From assembly GCA_964608735.1 (NCBI GenBank), contig CAZSPL010000186.1, positions 1 through 8,118 of the forward strand: 8,118 nucleotides of DNA, written 5' to 3'. Every line of letters begins with the position of its first letter. Within the stretch, counting starts at the first letter, position 1. The position numbers and the translations under genes are program-made. Origin of the DNA: CAZSPL01 sp964608735 (lineage in GTDB: Bacteria > JAJVIF01 > JAPKYR01 > CAZSPL01). Below are positions 1 to 5,334 of the stretch, one piece after another. Under the pieces are notes generated by a model, which made no database searches, was not told where the DNA came from, and saw nothing but the letters and a program-made list of their open reading frames with translations.

Positions 1-417
1 TTCGAGGGCGCATCCGAGACGCTGGGCGCACTGGATGCACATGTGCGGATGCCGCGCGAAGATGATTTTCATGCGCTCGCGGCGTTTCGCGTCGATCGCG
101 GGGGTCGATGAAACGATTTTCATCCCGTCTTCAGCGGGTGTGATGCATGCCCTTACCGGTTCGGCCTGCCCTTCAACCTGGACGAGACACAGAAGGCATC
201 CTTCGTATTTGCTTTCATCCGGACTCATCGCTCCCGTTTTCGCTTCGGCGCCCCAGTAGACCTGCTCCGATGTCTCAAGCTCCTTCGGGTCGACGGGCGG
301 CAAATCGGGATGCGAGCACAGTCGCGGGATATATATTTCCGCATGGTCGGCGGCTTCGAGGATGGTCATCCTATCCGGGACTTCGATCTCTATTTCATTA
401 ATTGAGAGCTTTATCAT
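1..417 (-). CDS. Iron-sulfur oxidoreductase with NuoG-like N-terminus, partial (3' end outside window)
   Basis: Reading leftward from ATG at 417, 139 codons stay open to the window edge, so the C-terminus is missing. The N-terminus is a plant-type [2Fe-2S] ferredoxin fold like that of NuoG/HoxU and related subunits. Candidate ligands are C34, C74-x2-C77 and C91, followed by the family-typical T93-P-A-E-D-G-M. Next comes H123-x3-C127-x2-C130-x5-C136, the His-Cys3 motif that binds the N5-type [4Fe-4S] cluster in NuoG. C34 and C74 are about 29 residues further apart than usual. The start lies 2 nt after the ferredoxin stop, with only a weak GGTGA-like ribosome site, which suggests translational coupling. 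Inference: it passes electrons from NAD(P)H or another donor to the ferredoxin that feeds the reductase, a role like the one proposed for BzdV. The missing part could be a flavin/NAD(P)-binding domain or a hydrogenase- or formate dehydrogenase-like module; the window cannot decide. Confidence 0.85.
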   Translation of the reverse strand, partial: MIKLSINEIEIEVPDRMTILEAADHAEIYIPRLCSHPDLPPVDPKELETSEQVYWGAEAKTGAMSPDESKYEGCLLCLVQVEGQAEPVRACITPAEDGMKIVSSTPAIDAKRRERMKIIFARHPHMCIQCAQRLGCALE

Positions 418-419
418 TA

Positions 420-701
420 TCACCACGAATGCTCGACCGCGTCATACGGGCATGCCGTCATACACGGCAGCGGCGGACGGTCGTGGTCGGGCTTGCACTG
501 CGCGCACGTATACTTGATCTTCTTGCGCTGATCCCCGACCACGGCGCATACCATGTCCTCGTAATCATCCTCGATTATTTCGAGCACGCCCCACTCGCAG
601 GCAACGATGCAGGGATGCTCGTCGCATTCGATGCATTTATCGGTATCGATGATGATGAAATAATCGCCCGAGCCGTCTTTATAACCGTAATGGGCCTTCA
701 T
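420..701 (-). CDS. Two-[4Fe-4S] ferredoxin, BzdM-like
   Basis: A 93-residue acidic ferredoxin, the likely low-potential electron donor to the benzoyl-CoA reductase. Two cysteine clusters are visible: C23-x2-C26-x4-C31-x3-C35 and C66-x2-C69-x10-C80-x3-C84-Pro. A ninth cysteine is C52. Both spacings depart from the classical C-x2-C-x2-C-x3-C-P pattern. Ferredoxins of aromatic-degrading anaerobes are known to have an enlarged loop in one cluster, and the second motif fits that. The start at 701 is chosen because GGAGGGAG (minus strand, 714-707) sits 5 nt upstream and the protein begins just ahead of the first cluster. The frame is open further upstream to about 860, but that part only translates palindromic repeats. 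It follows bzdQ by 294 bp and precedes the NuoG-like gene by 2 bp. The bzdM assignment rests on gene order and size and is less certain than the ferredoxin call. Confidence 0.9.
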   Translation of the reverse strand: MKAHYGYKDGSGDYFIIIDTDKCIECDEHPCIVACEWGVLEIIEDDYEDMVCAVVGDQRKKIKYTCAQCKPDHDRPPLPCMTACPYDAVEHSW

Positions 702-706
702 GGCAT

Positions 707-714
707 CTCCCTCC
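707..714 (-). promoter_or_regulatory. Ribosome binding site of the ferredoxin gene
   Basis: GGAGGGAG on the minus strand, 5 nt before ATG 701. It decides the start of the ferredoxin gene against the longer open frame that runs through the repeats upstream. The dyad repeat at 725-748 ends about 10 nt upstream of it on the transcript. Confidence 0.8.
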
Positions 715-724
715 GCGAATGAGT

Positions 725-748
725 CCCCGCGAAATGGGATTCGCGGGG
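725..748. repeat. Palindromic intergenic repeat, copy 1
   Basis: A perfect 9-bp inverted repeat, CCCCGCGAA (725-733) and TTCGCGGGG (740-748), around the 6-nt loop ATGGGA. Related copies lie at 770-791 and 1904-1925, and a decayed one at about 2783-2797. The sequence has both dyad symmetry and a conserved loop, so the copies are related by descent and not only by structure. Confidence 0.85.
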
Positions 749-769
749 CTGCGTTTATCTCGATTAATT

Positions 770-791
770 CCCACGAAATGGGATTCGCGGG
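770..791. repeat. Palindromic intergenic repeat, copy 2
   Basis: CCCACGAA (770-777), loop ATGGGA (778-783), TTCGCGGG (784-791). It matches copy 1 except for one stem base. In the minus-strand transcript that difference becomes a G-U pair, so the stem still forms. It is preceded by CTCGATTAATTC (759-770), which recurs at 2806-2817 beside the decayed copy in the O-P gap. Confidence 0.85.
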
Positions 792-808
792 GATACATTT
801 GTCCCCGA

Positions 809-836
809 TGTTTCGGGACACCCTTGTCCCGAAACA
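809..836. repeat. Perfect 12-bp hairpin
   Basis: TGTTTCGGGACA (809-820), loop CCCT, TGTCCCGAAACA (825-836). This is the strongest simple hairpin in the window. No T-run follows on either strand, so it does not look like an intrinsic terminator. It could be an RNA-processing or stabilising structure, a protein-binding dyad, or another member of the intergenic repeat mosaic. Confidence 0.8.
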
Positions 837-846
837 CAACTCGCCT

Positions 847-887
847 GGTGCCACGGGCACGCGAGTCTTCGAGCTTGCCCGTGTCTT
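847..887. repeat. Hairpin repeat with CGAGTCTTCGAG loop core, copy 1
   Basis: The 8-bp stem CACGGGCA (852-859) / TGCCCGTG (876-883) encloses a 16-nt loop containing CGAGTCTTCGAG. It is flanked by GGTGC on the left and TCTT on the right. A second copy lies at 1947-1988 with the same flanks and loop core but two swapped stem base pairs. Confidence 0.85.
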
Positions 888-929
888 TGTCCCCTCCCTT
901 CCGCCTTCGCTCCGCTTCGTCGGACGGGT

Positions 930-990
930 AAGGTCGGGGCTCGGGCATGCAGGCTGGACGCCCGCACCACAATAATGGGCGTGCCTCTGC
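930..990. repeat. Segment resembling a widespread intergenic repeat
   Basis: The stretch contains GGGCATGCAGGCTGGACGCC and then a small dyad, ACGCCC (958-963) / GGGCGT (977-982), around an AT-richer loop. One frame translates to HAGWTPA, a peptide often seen where short GC-rich intergenic repeats of many bacteria are mistranslated as proteins. That link rests on memory of such sequences; no second copy is present in the window to prove it. Confidence 0.4.
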
Positions 991-995
991 CGAGT

Positions 996-1865
996 CTATT
1001 TCCCGCGCTGTTTTTTCAGAAGGTTCTGCGCGAACAATGCCCCGCCGAGGGCTCCCGCTATCTGCGTATCGTATGTCGTCGTGAGAGCCTTTATATCGAC
1101 TTCGTCGCATAGACGTTTCACTACGCCGATATTCTTCCCGATGCCGCCGGTTATCGCGAATTCCTTCTCGATGCCGACCTGTTCGAGCAGCGTAACAACC
1201 CGGTGCGCCATCGCCGAGCAATACGCCGCGAGCACCTTGTTCTTCGGCCAGCCTTCGCGAAGAAGCCCCGATGCCTCGCTCTTTGCGAAAACCACGCATG
1301 TGCTCGATACCGGCTCCGGCTCGGTTTCTACATCGAGCGACATCTCCCCCACATCCTCTATCGGTACGGCAAGCAGGTCGGCGAAGACCTCCATCCCGCG
1401 TCCTGTACCGGCGGCACACTTGTCGTTCATGGCGAATGCCGTAACCTTGCCGCGGTCGTCGCAACGGATGACTTTGCAGTCCTGCCCTCCCATGTCGAGC
1501 ACGGTGCGCACCGTCGACCCGTACATGTAATTCGCCCCGCGGGCGTGGCAGGCGATCTCGGTGATGGCCTTGTTCGAAAATGGCACGTTGACGCGCCCGT
1601 AGCCGGTGCCCACGACGAAGCCTATGTCGGCGAGGGTCATGCCGGTTCCTTCCAGCGCCCAGTCTATCGCCGTCTGTGCGCTCTTCGGGCTGTCCGACCC
1701 CGTACGCTGATTGGAGAATGCATACAGCTTGTTGTCCACGACGATTACCGCCTGGCTTGACACGCTGCCGACGTCTATCCCGGCGGTAATCAGGTCGCCT
1801 GATTTCCAGTCCATGTTTTCATCGTGCCAGCGGTATTCTTTCCATCGCCAATATTCTTTTGCCAT
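996..1865 (-). CDS. bzdQ: Benzoyl-CoA reductase, Bzd-type, ATPase subunit BzdQ-like
   Basis: A 289-residue member of the HgdC/BcrA/BcrD activator family (ASKHA ATPase fold). With its partner from the gene just upstream it should form the ATP-hydrolysing electron-activating module of class I benzoyl-CoA reductase. Visible motifs: phosphate-1 loop D31-V-G-S, second phosphate loop D124-M-G-G-Q-D129, adenosine-site glycines T239-G-G-I-G-K-N245, and the two cysteines expected to hold the inter-subunit [4Fe-4S] cluster, C150 (KCAAGTG) and C190 (STCVVFAKSE). A 24-residue N-terminal extension rich in Trp and charged residues (W6, W8, W13, W20) precedes the ATPase fold. ATG 1865 has GGAAGGA about 9 nt upstream. 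It lies 131 bp after bzdP and 294 bp before the ferredoxin. The family call is firm; Q versus P is assigned from operon order, length and the extension. Confidence 0.88.
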   Translation of the reverse strand: MAKEYWRWKEYRWHDENMDWKSGDLITAGIDVGSVSSQAVIVVDNKLYAFSNQRTGSDSPKSAQTAIDWALEGTGMTLADIGFVVGTGYGRVNVPFSNKAITEIACHARGANYMYGSTVRTVLDMGGQDCKVIRCDDRGKVTAFAMNDKCAAGTGRGMEVFADLLAVPIEDVGEMSLDVETEPEPVSSTCVVFAKSEASGLLREGWPKNKVLAAYCSAMAHRVVTLLEQVGIEKEFAITGGIGKNIGVVKRLCDEVDIKALTTTYDTQIAGALGGALFAQNLLKKQRGK

Positions 1866-1903
1866 TATTCGTGTTCCTTCCGGTACCAGATTTTCGATTG
1901 TAT

Positions 1904-1925
1904 CCCACGAAATAGGATTCGCGGG
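1904..1925. repeat. Palindromic intergenic repeat, copy 3
   Basis: CCCACGAA (1904-1911), loop ATAGGA (1912-1917), TTCGCGGG (1918-1925). It differs from copy 2 (770-791) by a single loop base. It lies 21 bp from the hairpin repeat at 1947-1988, the same order as in the Q-ferredoxin gap, so the two elements may travel as one composite unit. Confidence 0.85.
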
Positions 1926-1946
1926 CCTACATTATTCTCCCCTCCG

Positions 1947-1988
1947 GGTGCCACGCCCACTTCGAGTCTTCGAGAATGGGCGTGTCTT
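1947..1988. repeat. Hairpin repeat with CGAGTCTTCGAG loop core, copy 2
   Basis: Stem CACGCCCA (1952-1959) / TGGGCGTG (1977-1984), with loop core CGAGTCTTCGAG at 1963-1974 and flanks GGTGC and TCTT as in copy 1. Compared with copy 1 the stem has two G-C pairs swapped to C-G on both sides, so pairing is kept while sequence changes. It begins 9 bp beyond the bzdP stop on the transcript. Confidence 0.85.
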
Positions 1989-1996
1989 CCATAAAC

Positions 1997-2764
1997 CTAA
2001 TCCTCAGCCGCCGCAAGTGCCGCGCCGAACGCGCTGATAAACTCCGGGTCGTCCGGGATCAGGACATCGCATTCCAGTCCCCGCTTGAGCGAATCGACGA
2101 AACCGGCATTATGCGCCACGCCGCCGATGAGAACGACATCAGGCTCGAACCCGACCTTGCGTACCAGCGAAATGATGCGGCTCGCGATGGCGTCGTGCAC
2201 AGCGCGGGCGATATCCGCTTTCGGCGTTTTCGCGTGCAGAAGCGAGACCACCTCTGATTCGGCGAACACCGCGCACTGCGCGTTCATAGGGATTTCCTGC
2301 GTCGACTGGAGCGACAACGGCCCGAGTTCCGTAACCTTCACCTCGAGGGCGCGGCCCATGGATTCTGTGAATGCTCCCGCGCCGGCGGCGCATTTCTCGT
2401 TGAGCGCGAAATCGACCACCTTGGCGGCGGCGTCGCAACGTATCGCTCGTCCCTCTTCCGCGCCGACATCGATGACGGTACGCGCGCTCGGGTAGAGCTT
2501 ATGCACGCCCTTGGCGTCGCCGCCGACATCCGTGATGGTTTTCTTCGCATATGGCGCGCTCTTACTCCCGGCACCCGTCGCCGCGATAAGCTCGACGTCA
2601 TTCGCCGTAATGCCCGCCGCGTCGAGCGCGAGTTTATACGCCTCTTCAGCGGCGGACACGGCGTCGAATCCGGCAGGCGCGCTTCCCTTTCCGATGATTT
2701 CGCCGTTCTTGAGGATCACGACTTTGACGTTCTTCGATCCCATGTCGATTCCAGCGGTTATCAT
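1997..2764 (-). CDS. bzdP: Benzoyl-CoA reductase, Bzd-type, ATPase subunit BzdP-like
   Basis: A 255-residue ASKHA-fold ATPase of the HgdC/BcrD family and the second half of the electron-activating ATPase pair. Visible motifs: D7-M-G-S near the N-terminus (phosphate 1), D99-V-G-A (phosphate 2), G214-G-V-A-H-N219, and the [4Fe-4S] cysteines C125 (KCAAGAG) and C164 (AQCAVFAESE). Start: the frame is open to a TTG at 2782, but ATG 2764 is preferred. AGGAG lies 6 nt upstream of it, inside the would-be longer coding region, and the protein then begins M-I-T-A-G-I-D as family members do. It is about 34 residues shorter than the bzdQ-like product, which has an N-terminal extension. Two different ATPases beside two different HgdB proteins argue for a benzoyl-CoA reductase over a 2-hydroxyacyl-CoA dehydratase, whose activator is a homodimer. 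P versus Q is assigned from gene order. Confidence 0.88.
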   Translation of the reverse strand: MITAGIDMGSKNVKVVILKNGEIIGKGSAPAGFDAVSAAEEAYKLALDAAGITANDVELIAATGAGSKSAPYAKKTITDVGGDAKGVHKLYPSARTVIDVGAEEGRAIRCDAAAKVVDFALNEKCAAGAGAFTESMGRALEVKVTELGPLSLQSTQEIPMNAQCAVFAESEVVSLLHAKTPKADIARAVHDAIASRIISLVRKVGFEPDVVLIGGVAHNAGFVDSLKRGLECDVLIPDDPEFISAFGAALAAAED

Positions 2765-2770
2765 AGATGG

Positions 2771-2775
2771 CTCCT
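2771..2775 (-). promoter_or_regulatory. Ribosome binding site that sets the bzdP-like start
   Basis: AGGAG on the minus strand, 6 nt upstream of ATG 2764. Its position between the upstream TTG (2782) and the ATG makes the ATG the likely start and shortens the protein by six residues. Confidence 0.85.
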
Positions 2776-2782
2776 GATCCAA

Positions 2783-2817
2783 ATAAATTCACGGGGATTT
2801 CTCCCCTCGATTAATTC
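2783..2817. repeat. Small GNRA-loop hairpin beside a decayed palindromic repeat
   Basis: In the minus-strand transcript GGGGA-GAAA-UCCCC (2806-2793) forms a 5-bp stem closed by a GAAA tetraloop. It is preceded by GAATTAATCGAG (2817-2806), also found next to palindromic copy 2. It overlaps CCCCGTGAAT, which matches the first ten bases of the CCCCGCGAAT repeat with one change, after which similarity fades. It fills most of the 52-bp gap between the bzdO- and bzdP-like genes. Confidence 0.55.
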
Positions 2818-4124
2818 TAATCCTTCTTTAAACCAAGCGTTTCCATGAACGCGTCGATACGCGCCATTGTCTTTGTCATGTCGAATTCGCGCTCGTCTCC
2901 CATGTTACCCTCGAACGTCATCACCGGGAACCCCGCTTCGAGTATCCCGAGGCGGTTCTCGGCGATTCCCACCGAAAGCCCCTCGCATCCGCGGTTGTAG
3001 TGAAGCATCACTCCGTCGAGGCTCCATTCCCTCGCGATGCGCACCATCATGTCGGTCTTGAGATGCGGCGAGTAGAAATGCTGCCACTCCGGCTTGCTGA
3101 GGTTCCAGTCGGCGTAAATCCGCAATGCCTGGTCGCGGTCGGTTATCTTGATGCCCTTCTGCGCGGGAGTGGTGCGCGGCCCCCACGTGCCGTCATCCTT
3201 GATTTCCCATATGCCGATGAGTCCGAATGTGTAGAGTGAGCCGACCGATATGGCGCCGAATTGCTCGAGGTAGCGGAATACGCTCAGGAATCCCCACGGC
3301 GGCTGCGTGTCGGACATGAGCCGGCACCGTTCGTTGGGGATCGCCGCGATTCCCTTCTCGACGCGTTCCTTAACTTCGTCGCGAAGCTCCTCGTAGTAGT
3401 CGGCGACTTCCTTCGAATGCTTGTTCAATGTGCCGAGGACGTAGAGCGAGAACATCGATTTCTCATCGAGCGGCGCGGGAATGGCCTTGTTGTAGTTGCA
3501 AATTTCAGCCCATGTCGATGTCGCGCGGCACTCGTTGTTGACGGCGTCGAACAGCTTCTGGTCGTCGTACTTCCTGCCCGTGATCTTTTCGAGCCACTCG
3601 ATGCCGTCGTGCATCTGCCCGACGAGGTAGTTTATCTTGTTCTCGTCGATATCCTTGTAAGGCCCGGCGGCGACGTCGATGGTGAACGCCGGGATGCCCG
3701 GTTCGAGGTCCTGTACGACCTGGTACCATTTCGCGTGGGAGCAGCATATGTGGTCCTGCCAGATGAAATCCGGCTTGGGAAATTCGCCGCCCCAGAGGTA
3801 TTTGTTGAGGATTACCGATCCCCAGTAGTTGCGCATGTATGAGCACAGGTCGCGCGCATAGCCGGCTTTCTCGGTGGCTTCGAGGCATTCCTTGGAGAAA
3901 TCCTTGTTCGCGGCGATGGATGCGGAATATGGTTCGCTGGTGATGCTGTACACATCGTCGCCAAGCCCCGCGGTCACTGCGCCGAGGGTCCACGCGCCTC
4001 CCGCCCAGCGTATGCCGCCCATGTCGTGGGCTTTCGCATAGTTGAGGTAGTAATTCTTACGGATTTCCTTGGCTCTATCCCATGCTTTAAGCGGAGCCGT
4101 TTTGTATAACTGCTTAGCCATCAT
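2817..4124 (-). CDS. bzdO: Benzoyl-CoA reductase, Bzd-type, catalytic subunit BzdO-like
   Basis: A 435-residue member of the 2-hydroxyglutaryl-CoA dehydratase D-component (HgdB/BcrB) family. With the BzdN-like protein it should form the module that binds the aryl-CoA and carries the low-potential [4Fe-4S] clusters where the ring is reduced. Visible conserved segments: R91-D-L-C94-S-Y-M-R, the Q-D-H-I-C127-C128-S-H stretch, HYNRGC380-E-G-L-S, and an E-G-N-M-G-D motif near the C-terminus. C94, C127/C128 and C380 are cluster-ligand candidates by family precedent. Two adjacent ATG codons (4124 and 4121) could start it. GGGAG lies 4 nt before the first and 7 nt before the second, so M-A-K-Q from 4121 is equally or more likely. 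It starts 10 bp after the bzdN stop, consistent with co-translation. The substrate could be a substituted benzoyl-CoA. Confidence 0.92.
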   Translation of the reverse strand: MMAKQLYKTAPLKAWDRAKEIRKNYYLNYAKAHDMGGIRWAGGAWTLGAVTAGLGDDVYSITSEPYSASIAANKDFSKECLEATEKAGYARDLCSYMRNYWGSVILNKYLWGGEFPKPDFIWQDHICCSHAKWYQVVQDLEPGIPAFTIDVAAGPYKDIDENKINYLVGQMHDGIEWLEKITGRKYDDQKLFDAVNNECRATSTWAEICNYNKAIPAPLDEKSMFSLYVLGTLNKHSKEVADYYEELRDEVKERVEKGIAAIPNERCRLMSDTQPPWGFLSVFRYLEQFGAISVGSLYTFGLIGIWEIKDDGTWGPRTTPAQKGIKITDRDQALRIYADWNLSKPEWQHFYSPHLKTDMMVRIAREWSLDGVMLHYNRGCEGLSVGIAENRLGILEAGFPVMTFEGNMGDEREFDMTKTMARIDAFMETLGLKKD

Positions 4125-4134
4125 TCATCTCCCA

Positions 4135-5262
4135 TCAATCGAACAGGTCTTCGTCGCCGATCATTTCGAGGAACGCTTCGACCCTTACCTTGAACTGCCC
4201 GATGGGTACGGTCACGTCGAATTCGAGGAAAAGGGTTTTTACACCGATACCCGCGAGCGCCTTGCGTATGGCCGGCATATCCAGCTCGTGCGGGTCGCAG
4301 AATTTCTGCTGTATGACGATAGCCCCCTTGACGTCCCACTCCTTCGCGAGGTTGAGAATGTGCTGCACTCGCCTACGCTCTTCCCAGTCCTTTGTCGGGC
4401 AGGGCACCCGGTTCACATAGCGCGCGGCGATGGCTTCGAGACGGTTATCACCCGGTATCACTTCGTTCCAGAAGTAGCGTGACCCCGTGCAATGGTCATC
4501 TACAACGAATGTCGCGCCGCACGATTCCACCATCCGGATGAACGCCAAATCATCGTCCTCGCTGCCGAGTATCATCAGTCGCGTACCGGTATCGCGCCCC
4601 TTGCCCCGTCCCTTTAACTCGACCAGTAATTTCTTCAGCTCGCCGCTGTGTTCCGCCTTGTCGGTCATCTGGTTGGAAATGGCCATCTCCATGGCTTCCT
4701 CGCCGGAGAGGGGCGGCTCGGATGCTTTCCGCAAGTCATAGACTTCATGCATCAGGCGGCGATTCTCATTGTAAACCGCAATCGACTTGTCGAGGGCTTC
4801 ATCGGTGATTTCCTTGCCCGTCCAGTCCTCAATAGCTTTCTTGAATTTCACGAGCTCGCCGGTAAGGAACGGCAGCGCCCTCGGACTCTGAACGTGGTGC
4901 GGCATGCAGAGGTAGTAACTGAAATCGACCGGTATATGCTTATCCCATGAGGTGAACGCCTGGCGCACATGAAGGCATGACTGCGCGATGGCGATCCCGT
5001 CGAGATAGTCATAGCGCCCCTTCAAGCCCTGCGCGAGGCAGTCGCGGCAGAACGGGCAGAACATGCCGAATATATGCGGCTCTGTAACATCCTGCGGCTC
5101 ATGGCTTCCGAGGATCCGCACCGGCAGTACGCCTGCCGCATAGACGATTTCCTCGGGGACATAGGTGCAGAAATAGCCTAGGACCTTGCCACCGGTACGC
5201 TCTTTCCATTGCTTCGCGTATTCGTGGCGGTTCTGCTCCCAGCTTCGAAGCGTGTCGAACAT
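4135..5262 (-). CDS. bzdN: Benzoyl-CoA reductase, Bzd-type, catalytic subunit BzdN-like
   Basis: A 375-residue HgdB/BcrC-family protein and first gene of the operon, predicted to pair with the BzdO-like subunit in a cytoplasmic heterotetrameric reductase. Family hallmarks: G29-Y-F-C32-T-Y-V-P-E-E with A-A-G-V-L-P-V-R just after it, the cysteine-rich F-C69-P-F-C72-R-D-C75 segment, A-Q-S-C96-L-H, and Q-K-F-C322-D-P-H-E-L-D near the C-terminus. C32, C96 and C322 are plausible cluster ligands by comparison with the family. ATG 5262 has GGAGG 6 nt upstream. The length fits the N subunit, shorter than the O subunit. A sigma70-like promoter lies about 180 bp upstream (5471-5443). All key cysteines look intact and there is no frameshift. 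Confidence 0.92.
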   Translation of the reverse strand: MFDTLRSWEQNRHEYAKQWKERTGGKVLGYFCTYVPEEIVYAAGVLPVRILGSHEPQDVTEPHIFGMFCPFCRDCLAQGLKGRYDYLDGIAIAQSCLHVRQAFTSWDKHIPVDFSYYLCMPHHVQSPRALPFLTGELVKFKKAIEDWTGKEITDEALDKSIAVYNENRRLMHEVYDLRKASEPPLSGEEAMEMAISNQMTDKAEHSGELKKLLVELKGRGKGRDTGTRLMILGSEDDDLAFIRMVESCGATFVVDDHCTGSRYFWNEVIPGDNRLEAIAARYVNRVPCPTKDWEERRRVQHILNLAKEWDVKGAIVIQQKFCDPHELDMPAIRKALAGIGVKTLFLEFDVTVPIGQFKVRVEAFLEMIGDEDLFD

Positions 5263-5297
5263 GGACAGCCTCCAGTTGACGAAAATACAGTCGAAAA

Positions 5298-5334
5298 CTC
5301 CGGGGGCATTTCGATTTTCCCTGCTTCCCCGGAG
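5298..5334 (-). promoter_or_regulatory. Hairpin in the leader of the reductase operon
   Basis: In the minus-strand transcript CTCCGGGG (5334-5327) pairs with CCCCGGAG (5305-5298), an 8-bp GC-rich stem. An inner GCA/TGC (5324-5322 with 5308-5306) adds three pairs past a 2-nt bulge. It lies about 35-70 nt upstream of the bzdN start. No T-run follows, so it is not an evident terminator; a role in leader stability or regulation is only inferred. Confidence 0.5.

Larger units (their letters stand above)
702..995. other. Repeat-filled gap between bzdQ-like gene and ferredoxin gene
   Basis: This 294-bp stretch has no credible gene. It holds, left to right, the ferredoxin ribosome site, two CCC(A/G)CGAA dyads (725-748, 770-791), a 12-bp perfect hairpin (809-836), a hairpin with a CGAGTCTTCGAG loop core (847-887), a purine/pyrimidine-biased stretch (888-945), and a segment resembling a common bacterial intergenic repeat (about 930-990). 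Short open frames here on both strands are translations of palindromes. None of the hairpins is followed by a T-run on the minus strand, so no intrinsic terminator is seen and the ferredoxin may still be co-transcribed. Confidence 0.7.
1866..1996. other. Gap between bzdP-like and bzdQ-like genes
   Basis: 131 bp without a gene. It holds the ribosome site of the bzdQ-like gene (GGAAGGA, about 1875-1881 on the minus strand), one dyad repeat (1904-1925) and one hairpin repeat (1947-1988). Nothing else is recognisable. Confidence 0.7.

Noticed and set aside
809..836. Intrinsic terminator between bzdQ and the ferredoxin gene
   Set aside because: The hairpin is strong but no T-run follows on the minus strand; the other hairpins in the gap also lack one.
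702..860. Open frame extending the ferredoxin upstream to about 146 residues
   Set aside because: The added 53 residues are translations of the palindromic repeats, and a strong ribosome site sits 5 nt before ATG 701.
679..1464. Long minus-strand open frame overlapping the bzdQ-like gene
   Set aside because: It is very rich in Arg and Gly, has no recognisable motif, and lies in another frame of a gene with clear family motifs.
725..1988. Possible CRISPR array from repeated palindromes
   Set aside because: The copies are few, lie in separate gaps between genes, have no regular spacing and no uniform spacers, and no cas gene is present.
1997..4124. 2-hydroxyacyl-CoA dehydratase with activator instead of benzoyl-CoA reductase
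   Set aside because: Those systems have a single homodimeric activator; here two distinct ATPases lie beside two distinct HgdB-type subunits with a ferredoxin, the benzoyl-CoA reductase pattern.
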